64,000 nt of DNA from an uncultured Oceanospirillaceae bacterium (GCA_913057435.1 CAJXNY010000001.1:1-64000); one strand, 5' to 3'. Shown: positions 8,240-18,739, numbered from the stretch's first letter. Program-made: numbers and translations. The notes: generated by a model not told the origin, from the sequence alone.

Positions 8240-9160
8240 ATGACTAAACTTCGCTGTATTGAAGAACTCGCTGAAGAGTTCAAAGCACAAAGGCCAATCC
8301 GTGGCGGCTCCCTGATCATCACCATTTATGGGGATGCCATCTCGCCACGCGGTGGTACGGTCTGGCTTGGCAGTCTGATCAAGCTGCTGGAACCACTCGG
8401 GCTAAACCAGCGCCTGGTGCGGACCTCTATATTCCGGCTGACAAAAGAAGGCTGGCTGACGTCAACTCAGGTTGGGCGGCGCAGCTATTACAGCCTGACC
8501 GACACCGGACGCCGACGCTTTGAAAGTGCATTCAAACGCATCTATGCCGAGCTGTACCCGGAGTGGGATGGCAAATGGGATATGATTCTCACCACTCAGC
8601 TGGATAACGAGCTGAAAAAAGTGGTGAAAAAAGAGCTGGAATGGCAAGGTTTCGGTAACGTTGCTCCTGGCATTATGGCTCACCCGATGGCCGATATGCA
8701 GGAAGTGAATAACACCTTGCAGGAGCTGTGTGTCACCGGCGACGTGATCCATATGGAGTCACAACTGGTCGGCAGCCATACCTCAGCTCCCTTGAAAGAG
8801 ATGGTGCATGAATGCTGGAATCTGCAGGCCCTGAGCGATAACTATCAGCTGTTTCTGGACCAGTTCAGACCCATCCTGCGAGCGCTTGAAGGCGCGGAAA
8901 GCCTGGACCCTGAGCAGTGTTTTCAGCTGCGTACGCTGTTGATCCATCATTACCGCCGATTACTGCTGCGTGACCCGCTATTGCCGGAAAAACTGCTGCC
9001 CGCCGACTGGGCTGGCACCTCGGCACGTATTCTGTGTCGCAATATTTACCGCCTGATTCAGGCGGGTGCAGAACAGCACCTGAGCGATACCCAGGAGACC
9101 GCGGACGGCCCATTGCCAGAACCCGCGCCACGTTTTTATAAGCGCTTTGGCGGTTTGTAA
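8240..9160 (+). CDS. paaX: PaaX-family transcriptional repressor
   Basis: A 306-residue protein with the PaaX architecture: an N-terminal winged helix (about residues 15-90, with the signature GGTVWLGSLIKLLEPLGLNQRLVRTSIFRL in two parts), a central Cas2-like domain and a C-terminal PaaX domain. In E. coli PaaX represses the phenylacetate genes and is released by phenylacetyl-CoA. It is divergent from the PaaA-like oxygenase gene with a 279-base shared promoter region carrying site A. The reductase gene follows 141 bases later on the same strand with no terminator between, so they may be co-transcribed. Length and domain order are normal. Confidence 0.92.
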   Translation: MTKLRCIEELAEEFKAQRPIRGGSLIITIYGDAISPRGGTVWLGSLIKLLEPLGLNQRLVRTSIFRLTKEGWLTSTQVGRRSYYSLTDTGRRRFESAFKRIYAELYPEWDGKWDMILTTQLDNELKKVVKKELEWQGFGNVAPGIMAHPMADMQEVNNTLQELCVTGDVIHMESQLVGSHTSAPLKEMVHECWNLQALSDNYQLFLDQFRPILRALEGAESLDPEQCFQLRTLLIHHYRRLLLRDPLLPEKLLPADWAGTSARILCRNIYRLIQAGAEQHLSDTQETADGPLPEPAPRFYKRFGGL

Positions 9161-9301
9161 CAGACATGGCGGCCACGGCTGCTTATTAACACCCGTATAG
9201 CACTGCACTTGTCACTTTCTCTCCCGATGACAGGGCGCCAGAAAACAACAACAACTGGAAAGCCAGCCCAGGCTGGCCGCTGAATTATTGGAGACAGCGT
9301 T

Positions 9302-10615
9302 ATGATCAACATCGCAATTGTGGGTAGCGGCCCGTCAGGTTGCTATATCGCCGATATGCTGTCGAAGAAAGTCATCGACGCACAGGTAGACATTTTTGAC
9401 CGCCTGCCAACACCGTTTGGCCTGGTCCGAGCGGGTGTTGCACCAGACCACCAGGGCACCAAAAACATCATTCGTCAGTTTGAACGCACCCTGAGCCGGG
9501 ACAATGTCCGCTTCGTCGGCAACGTCAACATTGGCAGTGACCTGAGCTACGACGAGCTGAAACAGAATTATGATGTAATCGCTCTGACCATTGGTGCACT
9601 GCGCGATCGTAAACTGGGCATCCCTGGTGAGGATCTGGCAGGCGTCTATGGCTCCGGTGAGTTTGTGGCCTGGTATAACGGCCACCCGGACCAGGCCGGG
9701 CTGAACCCGGACCTTAACAGCAATGGCATTGCAATCATTGGGAACGGCAACGTGGCGCTGGATATCGCCCGCATCCTGGCCAAAACCAGCAGCGAGATGA
9801 ACAGCTCGGATATTACCAGCGCCGCACAGACCGCCATTGCAGCCTCGCCGGTGCAGGATATCTATCTGATTGGCCGTCGTGGTGCCGTCGAGGCCAGCTT
9901 CACCAATGTTGAACTCAGTGAATTTTGCGAACTGGAGCGCTGCGTCGCTCTGGTAGAGCCTGACCAGCTACCCGACAGTTTGCCCGACGGCATGGACCCA
10001 AAAGCCGCTAAAGCGATCGAGAAAAATCTCGAGACCCTGCGCAGCTATGCCATCAATACGCCAGACAGCAAGCCACTACGTCTACATCTGATGTTCTGTG
10101 CATCACCGGTAGCAGTCATCGGTGATAACGGTAAAGTCTGCGGTCTTCAACTGGCGAAAAACACTCTGATTGATGGCCGCGCTCAGCCGTCAGGTGAAAC
10201 TTTTCAGCTGGATGTACAAACGGTCATTCCAGCCATCGGCTACCGTAGCGAAGCCATCGGCGGTATGCCTTTTGATGAAAAACGGGGCATTGTCAAAAAC
10301 GATGAGGGTTGCGTAGAGGCAGGCGTCTATACCGCGGGCTGGTGCAAACGCGGCCCCCAGGGCGTCATCCCTGCCAACCGTGCCGACTCCATGGCAGTGG
10401 CCAAACAGATCATGGCCGATCTGGAAGCCAACCCTCCGCAAGGCGACAGTGCAGGCTATGACGTAATGGGGCCGTTGCTGGCAGAGCGTGGGGTTCGAAT
10501 CGTGTCATTCACCGACTGGCAGACCATAAACCAGGCTGAACTGGCCCGTGCCGAAGACGGCAAGCCTCGGGAGAAATTCAATTCTGTCGAGCAGATGCTG
10601 GCATTGCTGAACTGA
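9302..10615 (+). CDS. FAD/NADPH ferredoxin (flavodoxin) reductase, adrenodoxin-reductase type
   Basis: A 437-residue flavoprotein. The FAD Rossmann motif VGSGPSGCYIAD lies at residues 6-17 and a second dinucleotide motif, IIGNGNVALDIARIL, near residue 145. Together with GTKNIIRQFERTL and the late GWCKRGPQGVIPANR segment, these mark the adrenodoxin-reductase/FprA family, which passes electrons from NADPH to ferredoxin or flavodoxin. GGAG precedes the ATG. Standard Paa oxygenases use PaaE, an unrelated reductase with a fused ferredoxin domain, and none is visible here. This gene and the nearby flavodoxins are therefore the likely electron path to the oxygenase. That link is inferred from context. 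Confidence 0.88.
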   Translation: MINIAIVGSGPSGCYIADMLSKKVIDAQVDIFDRLPTPFGLVRAGVAPDHQGTKNIIRQFERTLSRDNVRFVGNVNIGSDLSYDELKQNYDVIALTIGALRDRKLGIPGEDLAGVYGSGEFVAWYNGHPDQAGLNPDLNSNGIAIIGNGNVALDIARILAKTSSEMNSSDITSAAQTAIAASPVQDIYLIGRRGAVEASFTNVELSEFCELERCVALVEPDQLPDSLPDGMDPKAAKAIEKNLETLRSYAINTPDSKPLRLHLMFCASPVAVIGDNGKVCGLQLAKNTLIDGRAQPSGETFQLDVQTVIPAIGYRSEAIGGMPFDEKRGIVKNDEGCVEAGVYTAGWCKRGPQGVIPANRADSMAVAKQIMADLEANPPQGDSAGYDVMGPLLAERGVRIVSFTDWQTINQAELARAEDGKPREKFNSVEQMLALLN

Positions 10616-10635
10616 TCAACACCCCTCCGATACCC

Positions 10636-10670
10636 TCAGAACGCCCAGCCTCAGTCGCTGGGCGTTCTGA
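10636..10670 (+). terminator. Hairpin after the reductase gene
   Basis: A 14-bp perfect stem (10636-10649 with 10657-10670) lies 21 bases past the stop codon. There is no convincing T-run, so termination may be partial. Confidence 0.55.
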
Positions 10671-10748
10671 CGATACATCTGCCTAAAAATCAGTATAATC
10701 CCCGACCCGACCCGACCCTTTCGCCGTATCAAAGGAAGCTGTCCCACT

Positions 10749-11321
10749 ATGCCACTACCCTCCCCCCAGCCACGTAAGCTACACCATACCCGCCGCGTTT
10801 TATGCGAAGGCTACGCCCGTGAGGATGGACTCTGGGATATTGAGGGGCACCTGACTGATCTGAAAACCGCAGATCTGACCTGTAGAGAGCGCAACAATGG
10901 CACCATCCCGGCAGGCGAACCACTGCACGGCATGTCGATCCGCCTGACCATCGATCTGGAGCTGAATATCCTGGATGTCGCCGCCAGCATGGATTACACC
11001 CCTTACCGAATCTGCCCTGACATTGCCCAATACTATCGACAGTTAATCGGGCTGCAGATCGCCCCCGGCTTTACCCGTAAAACACGAGAACTGTTTAGTG
11101 GCACCCAAGGCTGCACCCATTTGCTGGAACTGCTCGGCCCCGTTGCAACCACCGCTTTTCAGGCAACGCATACCGCCCGCGAGGCCCGTGAAAACTGGTC
11201 TGATGGTAACCAGCCACCCCCGATGCTGAACACCTGCCACACCATGGCTGATGATGGCCCGGTCGTGCAGCAGCAGTGGCCTCATTTCTACCAGCCTCCT
11301 GCAGAACAACAGACGGGCTGA
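10749..11321 (+). CDS. DUF2889 family protein
   Basis: A 190-residue protein matching the DUF2889 family as I recall it: an early HTRRVLCEGYAREDGLWDIE segment, a middle part with CPDIAQYYRQLIG and GCTHLLELLGPVA, and no signal or membrane span. The biochemical role is unknown. Members are often encoded in aromatic degradation clusters, which agrees with its place between the reductase and PaaY. A good TATAAT-like box (TATAATCC, about 10693) precedes it. It converges on paaY with only 18 bases between the stops. Confidence 0.8.
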   Translation: MPLPSPQPRKLHHTRRVLCEGYAREDGLWDIEGHLTDLKTADLTCRERNNGTIPAGEPLHGMSIRLTIDLELNILDVAASMDYTPYRICPDIAQYYRQLIGLQIAPGFTRKTRELFSGTQGCTHLLELLGPVATTAFQATHTAREARENWSDGNQPPPMLNTCHTMADDGPVVQQQWPHFYQPPAEQQTG

Positions 11322-11339
11322 TTCGTTGCTTCTTCGCAA

Positions 11340-11951
11340 TCAGCCTTCTGCTTTTGCCTGATACAACGGAATAACATCGCTGGTTTCAATCGCCATCCGT
11401 TTACGGTCTGGTTCCACCTCGGTCAGTGGTTCTACCCGCTCCATGGTAGTCAGGCTGCGCACGGCAAGATCCTGATACTGGCGCGTGCCTGCGGCTTTCC
11501 AGGCAATTTCCTTATCGCTCAGTTCACGGATTACCCGCGCCGGAGAGCCCGCAACCAGCGTACGGTCCGGCACTTCAAACTTCGCTTTCACAAAGCCCAT
11601 CGCCGCAACAATCGACGACTCACCAACAACCGCACCGTCCATGATCACCGCATTCATCCCCACCAGCGCATTCTTTTTCACCACACAGCCGTGCAGTACT
11701 GCACCATGGCCAATGTGGCCATCCTCTTCAACGACCGTATCCGTATTCGGGAAGCCATGCATCACGCACGTATCCTGCAAGTTAGCCCCCTCTTTCAGAA
11801 TCAGCCGACCAAAATCGCCGCGCAGACAGGCTGCTGGCCCGACATAACAACGCGGCCCAACAATCACATCACCGATCAGTACCGCTGTTGGGTGAACAAA
11901 GGCGGTGGGATCAACCACCGGGGTAATGCCATCAATGGCGTATACATGCAT
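11340..11951 (-). CDS. paaY: PaaY-type gamma-carbonic-anhydrase-fold thioesterase
   Basis: A 203-residue left-handed beta-helix protein (hexapeptide repeats through about residues 10-150) close in length to E. coli PaaY (196). The gamma-class metal-binding histidines are present ([18 protein letters not shown]). In E. coli and Pseudomonas, PaaY hydrolyses dead-end CoA thioesters formed during phenylacetate breakdown and so frees CoA. GAGG lies upstream of the ATG. It is on the minus strand behind the flavodoxin gene, with a terminator hairpin at 12074-12100 between them, so it may have its own promoter. Confidence 0.88.
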   Translation of the reverse strand: MHVYAIDGITPVVDPTAFVHPTAVLIGDVIVGPRCYVGPAACLRGDFGRLILKEGANLQDTCVMHGFPNTDTVVEEDGHIGHGAVLHGCVVKKNALVGMNAVIMDGAVVGESSIVAAMGFVKAKFEVPDRTLVAGSPARVIRELSDKEIAWKAAGTRQYQDLAVRSLTTMERVEPLTEVEPDRKRMAIETSDVIPLYQAKAEG

Positions 11952-12073
11952 TTTTATTATCCTCGTAGTACATCATGCAGCCTCACCGGCTGCCGGTTTC
12001 GCATTATAAAATCATACCTGCATCGATCATCAACGAGTCAGCTCGCCTGCCCATCACGACCGACCCTGAACGA

Positions 12074-12100
12074 AAACGCCAGTCCTGTAGACTGGCGTTT
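12074..12100 (-). terminator. Terminator after flavodoxin 1
   Basis: A 10-bp stem (12074-12083 with 12091-12100) followed by TTTT on the minus strand, 20 bases past the flavodoxin stop. Confidence 0.75.
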
Positions 12101-12119
12101 GAGAAAATAAAACAAAGGG

Positions 12120-12569
12120 TCAGAGTTGCTCAACCCAGCCTTTCACCCAGTCTCGTGCATCCTCATCGGGTAACGGCTGCGTACAGGCATCCACTTCAAA
12201 CCGCTCACCAATACGTACAGCACCGCAGCTGGCGAGAATGGCATCAACATCTTTTCCCGCCTGACAAAAAGTCTGGTGGTAGGTCTGGTCACCCAGCGCC
12301 ACAATGCCATAACGAATATGAGACAGGTCTGGCTTTGTTTCTTTCAGATAGTCACAGAACGGAATGATATTGTCTGGCAGTTCGCCGTCGCCATGGGTAG
12401 CACAGCTGATAATCATCACATCACGATTCGCCAGATCGACCACTTCAGCCTCTGGTTCTTCATGCAGGGTTACCTCATGGCTTAACGCTTCCAGCACTTC
12501 CTGCAGCGCATCGGCTACCATTTGTGCATTGCCAGACTCAGTCCCTACCAAAATCGCGATATCCGTCAT
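12120..12569 (-). CDS. Flavodoxin 1 (Paa-associated)
   Basis: A 149-residue short-chain flavodoxin of the MioC/sulfite-reductase type. The FMN phosphate loop is TESGNA (residues 10-15) and the later loop is CATHGDGELPD. ATG at 12569 is chosen because GAGAGGT lies just upstream and the second copy at 61564 starts with the same residues. By eye it differs from that copy at about 19 of 149 positions. It probably carries single electrons from the FAD reductase at 9302 to the di-iron oxygenase. This is inferred from its position in the Paa-like cluster and the shared operator-like site B upstream. Confidence 0.88.
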   Translation of the reverse strand: MTDIAILVGTESGNAQMVADALQEVLEALSHEVTLHEEPEAEVVDLANRDVMIISCATHGDGELPDNIIPFCDYLKETKPDLSHIRYGIVALGDQTYHQTFCQAGKDVDAILASCGAVRIGERFEVDACTQPLPDEDARDWVKGWVEQL

Positions 12570-13078
12570 TATTACCTCTCTAAAACGTTGCTGACCGAGG
12601 TGCGCCATTCTCAGCGGTTTCACCACGGTGGTTATGCTTTTCTATGTAGCTCCCTAAAGGTCAGGGCCACGAAGATAGTGCTATTACTTCACCATACACC
12701 AACATTAATGATACGAAAAGATAACAAATTATATGGTTTACGTATCTAAAATAAAGACACGCATTATGTACAAACTTTCGCCACATCAGCAGGTTACAGC
12801 AGATAAAACACAAGACCCAGACAGGGTTGCTTCATCACATCAGGCCCGCCGTTATTGAAAAATGAACAAAACCTTAACTCGAGCCAGGGGCAACTATATA
12901 TTTTCTTAGCCCTTCATTTAATAGCATTTTTGAGCAACTCCTCTTAATATTGAAGCCATTCTGCAGCCAGTAGCAGCGCACTGGAAACAGCTTTAACATA
13001 GCGATATATCACACACTGATAATCCAGCTCGACCAGCCTGCTGACAGCTGCCCAATAAAAATAAAAAGGACTGCATAC
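12570..13078. other. Divergent promoter region, flavodoxin 1 and chemoreceptor
   Basis: A 509-base gap. The left part drives the flavodoxin (minus) and holds site B at 12708-12748. The right part must drive the chemoreceptor (plus), but I see no clear sigma-28 promoter. No gene is supported here. Confidence 0.7.
12708..12748. promoter_or_regulatory. PaaX-type operator candidate, site B
   Basis: ATGATACG (12708-12715) and CGTATCTA (12741-12748) form an inverted repeat spanning 41 bp, with a core spacing TGATAC-N27-GTATCT. It lies 139 bases upstream of the flavodoxin 1 start. The left half continues as GAAAAGA, identical to the left half of site C before flavodoxin 2. Confidence 0.6.
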
Positions 13079-14968
13079 ATGAAAGGGTTTTCCCTCAGGG
13101 CAAAAATTATCTTGATGGCGATCTTTGCGGTATTTATTACCTCACTATCATTGACGGGCTTCTCCGCTTTTCGCCTGTCAGACCTGACCAAAGATAACGT
13201 TGACCAAAGGGTGCAAGGGGTTTCTAACGCTGTCAGCACCGGGATTGAAAGCTGGCTTGGCTCCAAATATCAGCTGCTCAATACCCTGGCCAGCCGCCCA
13301 GCAGAAAAAGATGCCTTTATTGAACAGCTTAATATGACCAAGGAAGCTGGCGATTTTATTGCTATTTTTGCTGGTTTAACCGATGGCACTCGCATTGGCA
13401 GCAATGGCCGTACATTTTTTGTAAACAACTATGACCCCCGAAGCCGCCCCTGGTATAAGCAGGCGATGGCAGACCAAAAGATGGTTCTGATTGGTCCTTA
13501 CAAAGATAGAACCAGTCAGGAGATGATGTTCACCATCGCCCGCCCACTGCAGAACAATGGCAAGATTACTGGCATCATCGGCGCCGACTTGCAGCTGAAA
13601 GATCTGTTTAAAGAAATCACCAGTTTTGAATCCGGTGCCAACAGCCAGCTCTTTTTAATCAACAACAAAGGCACAGTGATTGCCCACCAGCAGTCCAGCG
13701 CTCAATTGCAGCCAATCAGCCAGCTCTATGCCACGATTGACCCTGCCCAGGTGAATACGCTGGCCAGCGCTAACCAGCTGGTTGAAGTAGACACCAGCAG
13801 CGGTACAAAACTGGTACGCCTGATGAAAATCAGCAACTCTTCATGGCTATTGGGTATTGAGGTGGATAAGCGTACCGAGATGCGTGCCTTTGATGAAACC
13901 CTGACCACCCAGATTGCGATCAGTGCAGGCATCTTCATCACCGTTATCATAACGGTGACCCTGCTCGTCAACATCCTGCTGGCAGATCTTAAAACTGTCG
14001 GCCAGGCACTCAGCTTTATTGCCAAAGGCGAAGGGGATCTGACCAAACGGATTGATACACGCAGTACTGATGAGATAGGGAAAGTCGCAACTGACTTTAA
14101 CCACTTTCTGAAATTCCTGCATACCATCATCACCAAGCTTGAGCACACCGCGACAGATCTGGGTACCCAGTCAGGCATTATTGCCGAGAAGACCGAACAA
14201 AATGGCCAAAAAATCTACCAGCAACAAACCGAAACCAGCCAGGTAGCAGAAGCGGTCAGCCAGCTCGCCGAGTCTACGGCAGCCATTGTCAGTCACGTGG
14301 ACGATACCAGCCAGCAAGTACGTAACACGCTTCGCCTCGGCGAAGAAGGCATCGGCCAGGTAGAAAAAAGTCAGCAATCTGTTAATAATCTGGCCGAGAA
14401 ACTTCGCACTGCCAGCCAGGTGGTTACCCAGCTGAACGCCAGCGCTCAGGACATCAGCGGCATACTAAGCACGATCGAAGAGATTGCAGATCAAACCAAC
14501 CTGCTGGCATTAAACGCCGCCATTGAAGCTGCCCGTGCAGGTGATGCTGGCCGGGGGTTCGCCGTTGTCGCCGATGAAGTACGTAACCTGTCAAGACGCA
14601 CCAGCAGCTCCACCAGTGAGATCCAGCAGGTGATGGACTCTGTACAGCGTTCTGCTCTGGAAGCAACCACACTGATGGATGCCAGTGGTGACCTGGCGCA
14701 GCATAGCGTACAGGATGCCAGCAAAGCTCAGGACATGCTGGCGCAGATTGTAAGTGCTGTGCAGCATATCAATATTCTGGCAGAGCAGATCTCAGCAGCG
14801 ACTGAACAACAGGCGGCAATCAGCAGCGAGATTAATAGTAATAGCCAGACCATACGCTGTGTAGCCGACGATCTCGCCCACGACGCAAAAGAGAGCGAAC
14901 AGCAGGTGAACAGGCTGTCCGGGCTGGCTGCCGACCTTAAAGCAGAAGCAGGTAAATTTGTTATCTGA
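13079..14968 (+). CDS. Methyl-accepting chemotaxis protein with dCache-type sensor
   Basis: A 629-residue chemoreceptor. An N-terminal membrane helix (about 8-30) is followed by a periplasmic double-Cache sensor (to about 280, with the [10 protein letters not shown] motif typical of Cache_1), a second helix (about 285-308), a HAMP region and the cytoplasmic signalling domain with the conserved hairpin [20 protein letters not shown]. It sends ligand state to CheA/CheW. The ligand is unknown; Cache domains commonly bind amino or carboxylic acids, and aromatic acids would fit the neighbours. It is a single-gene unit ended by a strong terminator. Confidence 0.95.
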   Translation: MKGFSLRAKIILMAIFAVFITSLSLTGFSAFRLSDLTKDNVDQRVQGVSNAVSTGIESWLGSKYQLLNTLASRPAEKDAFIEQLNMTKEAGDFIAIFAGLTDGTRIGSNGRTFFVNNYDPRSRPWYKQAMADQKMVLIGPYKDRTSQEMMFTIARPLQNNGKITGIIGADLQLKDLFKEITSFESGANSQLFLINNKGTVIAHQQSSAQLQPISQLYATIDPAQVNTLASANQLVEVDTSSGTKLVRLMKISNSSWLLGIEVDKRTEMRAFDETLTTQIAISAGIFITVIITVTLLVNILLADLKTVGQALSFIAKGEGDLTKRIDTRSTDEIGKVATDFNHFLKFLHTIITKLEHTATDLGTQSGIIAEKTEQNGQKIYQQQTETSQVAEAVSQLAESTAAIVSHVDDTSQQVRNTLRLGEEGIGQVEKSQQSVNNLAEKLRTASQVVTQLNASAQDISGILSTIEEIADQTNLLALNAAIEAARAGDAGRGFAVVADEVRNLSRRTSSSTSEIQQVMDSVQRSALEATTLMDASGDLAQHSVQDASKAQDMLAQIVSAVQHINILAEQISAATEQQAAISSEINSNSQTIRCVADDLAHDAKESEQQVNRLSGLAADLKAEAGKFVI

Positions 14969-14992
14969 TGAGGTAACAACAGCATAAAACGC

Positions 14993-15027
14993 AAAAGGCA
15001 GAGGGGTCGTCACCCTCTGCCTTTTTT
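14993..15027 (+). terminator. Terminator of the chemoreceptor gene
   Basis: A 13-bp stem (14993-15005 with 15013-15025) followed by T residues, 25 bases after the stop. Confidence 0.92.
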
Positions 15028-15185
15028 ATTAACGGTATGAAACAGCTGCAATCTGAGAATTAGTCCAGCGGTTGTTCCCCAGGTTCAGAGCACATATTTA
15101 TTTAATGCCCTGACTGCACTCGATACACCTTAGAGCAGGCACCAGCAGTCTAAAGCTGTTGTACCTGCAGCCCTGGAAGCTGATA

Positions 15186-17030
15186 TCAGCCTTCAATCAA
15201 GCCAACATGGCGGCTAAAGTCCTGCGGTGTAACATTGCCAATCAACGTCATGTTTTTCAGCTCCACTCCCGCACGGCTATAGAAGATTAACGCTGGCGGG
15301 CCAATCACATTAAAGCGCTTATACAACTGCTTCGCTTCCTCGTCATTGGAGGTCACATCCAGTTTGATCAGCATAAAGTCAGCCAGGGATTGCATCACAC
15401 CGGCATCCTTGAAGGTGAATTCCTCCAGTTCGACACAGCTGATACACCAGTCCGCATAGAAATCCAGCATCACTGGCTGTCTAGCCTGCTGCGCCTGAGC
15501 CAGCAACAGATCCAGCTGCCCAGAGGTGGTGACAACGTTGAATGGCAGTTTGCGCTCCTGTACAGAACCACCAGCCACCAGCCCCTGCAACGGATGCAGA
15601 AAGCTCTGACTACCAGCAAAGACTCCCAGAGCCAGCACCACACCATATAGCAGCCCCAGAACCCCGGAGCCCTTAAGCAGCTTGCGCCAGCCACTGACGT
15701 TTTCTGGCAACCGATCCAATGCGCCCATAAAGACCGCAGAGATAATCAGCAACATAGCCGCCAGCAGCATTGTGACCTGGGTGGGCAGAATGCGATCCAT
15801 CATCCAGATCGCCAACGCCAGCATCATCACCCCGAAAAAGGCTTTAACTCCGTCCATCCAGCCGCCCGCTTTAGGCAGTAAACGCCCGGCAGAAGCGCCA
15901 ACAATGAGCAACGGTACACCCATGCCCATGCTGAGACTGAACAGCGCCATTCCTCCAAGCAGGGGGTCACCAGTCTGGCCAATATAGATCAATGCACCCG
16001 CCAGAGGGGCTGCCATACAAGGGCCGACAATTAACGCCGACAGCAAACCCATAACCCCTACGCCAATCAGATTACCACCCTGCTGACTGTTAGAAATCTG
16101 GCTCAGCTTCGTCTGCCAGCTGGCGGGGATTTGCAGGTCGTAAAAGCCAAACATTGACAGTGCCAGCAGCACGAACACTGCACTGAACAGACTGATCACC
16201 CAGGGCGCCTGGAATGCTGCCTGCAAGTTAGCACCAAACAGCCCGGCGATAATGCCAATGATCGTGTAAGTCGCCGCCACCGACAGTACATACACCAGCG
16301 AATAACGCAGCGCTCGCCCGGTCGTCATAGCCGCGCCCTGGCCGGCAATGATACTGGAGAGGATGGGGATCATCGGAAAGACACAGGGCGTAAATGACAG
16401 CGCCAGTCCGGCAAGGAAAAATGCCCCCAGCGTCAGCAGCAGTGAACGATCACGCAGCATACTGGCAAAACGGTCCTGCTCCGACTGTGGCAGTGCAGCA
16501 GGCACTGTCGGGGCAACGTTCTGGGCCTCAGCGGTGGCAGGCGCCATTGCTGCGGCAACTGGCACCGCGTTTACCGGGACCGTTTTGGTGACCGGCGGGT
16601 AACATATCCCCCCCTCCCAGCATCCCTGATATGTCACGGTGACACTGCCATCCGCAGGCCCTGCTCCCGTGCTGGCTAACGCCAGACTGATATCAGCCTG
16701 ATGCTTATAGACAAAAACCTGACCAAATAACGGATCATTTTTCTCTTTGGCGTCCGACTTCACCTCAGACAGTACTTTGATGCTGTCATCGGTCTCGATA
16801 GTCATCCGGTCCCGGTACAGATAGTAATCATCCGGGATCTCCCAGTGCAGTTGTAACTGGCCATTAGCCTGCTGGGAGGGCTGAAGAACAAATGCCTGTT
16901 CAACATCCACCGGGCCCTGTTTTGAAGCAAATGGATTGCTATCAAACAGACCTGCCTGGGCCACCACGGGTAGCATCATCCAGGCTACAAACAGGCTTAA
17001 CAGCGTTGAAAACGAAAACTTTTTAACCAC
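15186..17030 (-). CDS. dsbD: Thiol:disulfide interchange protein DsbD
   Basis: A 614-residue inner-membrane protein that moves reducing power from cytoplasmic thioredoxin to periplasmic thiol proteins. All three domains are visible: a signal peptide and N-terminal domain with the redox pair Cys137/Cys143 (CWEGGIC); an eight-helix core with one cysteine in each half (FTPCVFPMIP and GPCMAAPLAG); and a C-terminal thioredoxin domain with WCISC. The start appears to be GTG at 17030, giving a good signal peptide; the ribosome site is weak. It is a single-gene unit of normal length. Confidence 0.96.
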   Translation of the reverse strand: MVKKFSFSTLLSLFVAWMMLPVVAQAGLFDSNPFASKQGPVDVEQAFVLQPSQQANGQLQLHWEIPDDYYLYRDRMTIETDDSIKVLSEVKSDAKEKNDPLFGQVFVYKHQADISLALASTGAGPADGSVTVTYQGCWEGGICYPPVTKTVPVNAVPVAAAMAPATAEAQNVAPTVPAALPQSEQDRFASMLRDRSLLLTLGAFFLAGLALSFTPCVFPMIPILSSIIAGQGAAMTTGRALRYSLVYVLSVAATYTIIGIIAGLFGANLQAAFQAPWVISLFSAVFVLLALSMFGFYDLQIPASWQTKLSQISNSQQGGNLIGVGVMGLLSALIVGPCMAAPLAGALIYIGQTGDPLLGGMALFSLSMGMGVPLLIVGASAGRLLPKAGGWMDGVKAFFGVMMLALAIWMMDRILPTQVTMLLAAMLLIISAVFMGALDRLPENVSGWRKLLKGSGVLGLLYGVVLALGVFAGSQSFLHPLQGLVAGGSVQERKLPFNVVTTSGQLDLLLAQAQQARQPVMLDFYADWCISCVELEEFTFKDAGVMQSLADFMLIKLDVTSNDEEAKQLYKRFNVIGPPALIFYSRAGVELKNMTLIGNVTPQDFSRHVGLIEG

Positions 17031-17358
17031 AGGATGCCCTTAACCGATTAGTTACCGTCGCTGGGACAACCGTCCGAGCGAAAAGTTCGTAACATTGTAC
17101 AAAAATGCCCTTGCGCGCAATCTACTATTGTAACACCCCACCAAAGTAGAAATTTGTTGCAAAGCAATAAGCCGCCCCTTACACCTCACGATTTATCGTG
17201 GTACAACAGTCCAGTTCGCACTTTAAAAGTGTAACCGTATGCTCACGGGAAAGGCTGCCCGTACCGGTATATTCACATCGGGCGCAGCACCCAATCGCGG
17301 CACTAACACTGACACTTTGAACATCTAATAAAGCCGCGCAGTACCAGGAAACTATGTC
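17031..17358. other. Divergent promoter region, dsbD and DAHP synthase
   Basis: A 328-base gap that must hold both promoters. I see no clear TyrR box, leader peptide or attenuator for the DAHP synthase and no gene. Confidence 0.6.
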
Positions 17359-18426
17359 ATGACCGATACACGCGTAGAAAACCTTAATATCGAATCGAAT
17401 ACGGTTCTGATCTCACCGGAAGAGCTCAAACGCAGATTGCCACTGAGCGAAGCGGCTACCGCCTCTGTTATGGAAGGTCGGGAAGTCATTCGCAATATTC
17501 TGGATCGCAAAGACAAACGTCTGTTTGTCGTGATAGGCCCGTGCTCTATCCACGACACTGAGGCCGCGATTGAATATGCCCACAAGCTCAAGGCGTTGCA
17601 GGAAAAGGTAAAAGACTCTCTCTATCTGGTCATGCGCGTCTATTTTGAAAAGCCGCGTACCACCGTTGGCTGGAAGGGCCTGATCAACGACCCTCACCTG
17701 AACGACTCATTTGAGATCGAAGAAGGCCTGCATATCGCCCGTAAGCTGTTGCTGGAGCTGGCCGAAATGGGCCTGCCACTGGCGACCGAAGCACTGGACC
17801 CGATCAGCCCGCAGTATTTACAGGACATGATCTCCTGGTCAGCGATCGGCGCACGGACCACCGAGTCACAGACTCACCGTGAAATGTCATCCGGCCTGTC
17901 CTGTGCCGTTGGCTTTAAAAACGGCACCGACGGTGGGCTGGAAGTGGCGACCAATGCTTTGCGTTCTGTCAGCGCACCGCACCGGTTCCTGGGTATCAAT
18001 GGCGATGGCCAGTGCTCAATTGTCCACACTAAAGGCAACCCGTATGGCCACGTAGTACTGCGCGGTGGTGGCGGTAAACCAAACTACGACTCCGTCAGTG
18101 TCACCCTGTGTGAGCAGGCACTGGATAAAGCCAAACTGCCCCATAACATCATGGTTGATTGCAGCCACGCTAATTCCAACAAAGACCCGGCCTTGCAGCC
18201 ACTGGTGGCAACCAATGTTGCCAACCAGATTCTGGAAGGCAACAACTCAATCACCAGCCTGATGATTGAGAGCAACCTGAGCTGGGGCAGTCAGTCTATT
18301 CCAGACGATCTGTCCGAGTTGCAATACGGTGTTTCTGTCACCGATGCCTGTATCGACTGGGATGCTACAGAAAAATGCATGGTCGAGATGCATGAGAAAC
18401 TGAAAGACGTACTTCCCGCACGTTAA
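17359..18426 (+). CDS. aroF: 3-deoxy-7-phosphoheptulonate (DAHP) synthase, class I
   Basis: A 355-residue class I alpha DAHP synthase, which joins phosphoenolpyruvate and erythrose 4-phosphate in the first step of the shikimate pathway. Family blocks are intact: VVIGPCSIHD, VMRVYFEKPRTTVGWKG, SAIGARTTESQTHRE and MVDCSHANSNK. The stretch LATEALDP and overall wording are nearer to E. coli AroF/AroH than to AroG, so the symbol is tentative and the feedback effector (Tyr, Phe or Trp) is not certain. It is a single-gene unit closed by a terminator. Confidence 0.95.
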   Translation: MTDTRVENLNIESNTVLISPEELKRRLPLSEAATASVMEGREVIRNILDRKDKRLFVVIGPCSIHDTEAAIEYAHKLKALQEKVKDSLYLVMRVYFEKPRTTVGWKGLINDPHLNDSFEIEEGLHIARKLLLELAEMGLPLATEALDPISPQYLQDMISWSAIGARTTESQTHREMSSGLSCAVGFKNGTDGGLEVATNALRSVSAPHRFLGINGDGQCSIVHTKGNPYGHVVLRGGGGKPNYDSVSVTLCEQALDKAKLPHNIMVDCSHANSNKDPALQPLVATNVANQILEGNNSITSLMIESNLSWGSQSIPDDLSELQYGVSVTDACIDWDATEKCMVEMHEKLKDVLPAR

Positions 18427-18739
18427 TACAGCACGACTGATTAAAAGGCCGGTTTTCCGGCCTTTTATCCTTGCATCAGCAACCGACCTTCTTCCCTTTT
18501 AAGCACACCCCGCCTGACAGATAACCTGGCCCGGTTCAACAGCTTAAGCTCGCGTTCTTCGTTACTGACAAGACATTCATAAATCGTACAAAAATCAAAC
18601 ACCATTAAAGTTGCACAAACTCTATTTCATTGATCTACAAGAGTATATTGGAACAGATAATGAAAAATTGTTACGCCGTTCATCGTAGATTAAAGGTATG
18701 ATGAATTCTGTCACGTTATCCGGGTACTAAGGAGTTAGA
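18427..18739. other. Gap before the nitrilase gene
   Basis: A 313-base gap. The first 40 bases hold the DAHP synthase terminator; the rest is AT-rich towards the right and presumably carries the nitrilase promoter. No gene is supported. Confidence 0.6.
18443..18466 (+). terminator. Terminator of the DAHP synthase gene
   Basis: A 10-bp perfect stem (18443-18452 with 18457-18466) with a TTTT loop, A-rich on the left and T-rich on the right, 17 bases after the stop. Confidence 0.88.

Noticed and set aside
10671-10700. CGATACAT before DUF2889 as another PaaX-type site
   Set aside because: There is no second half-site at the 27-28 base spacing.
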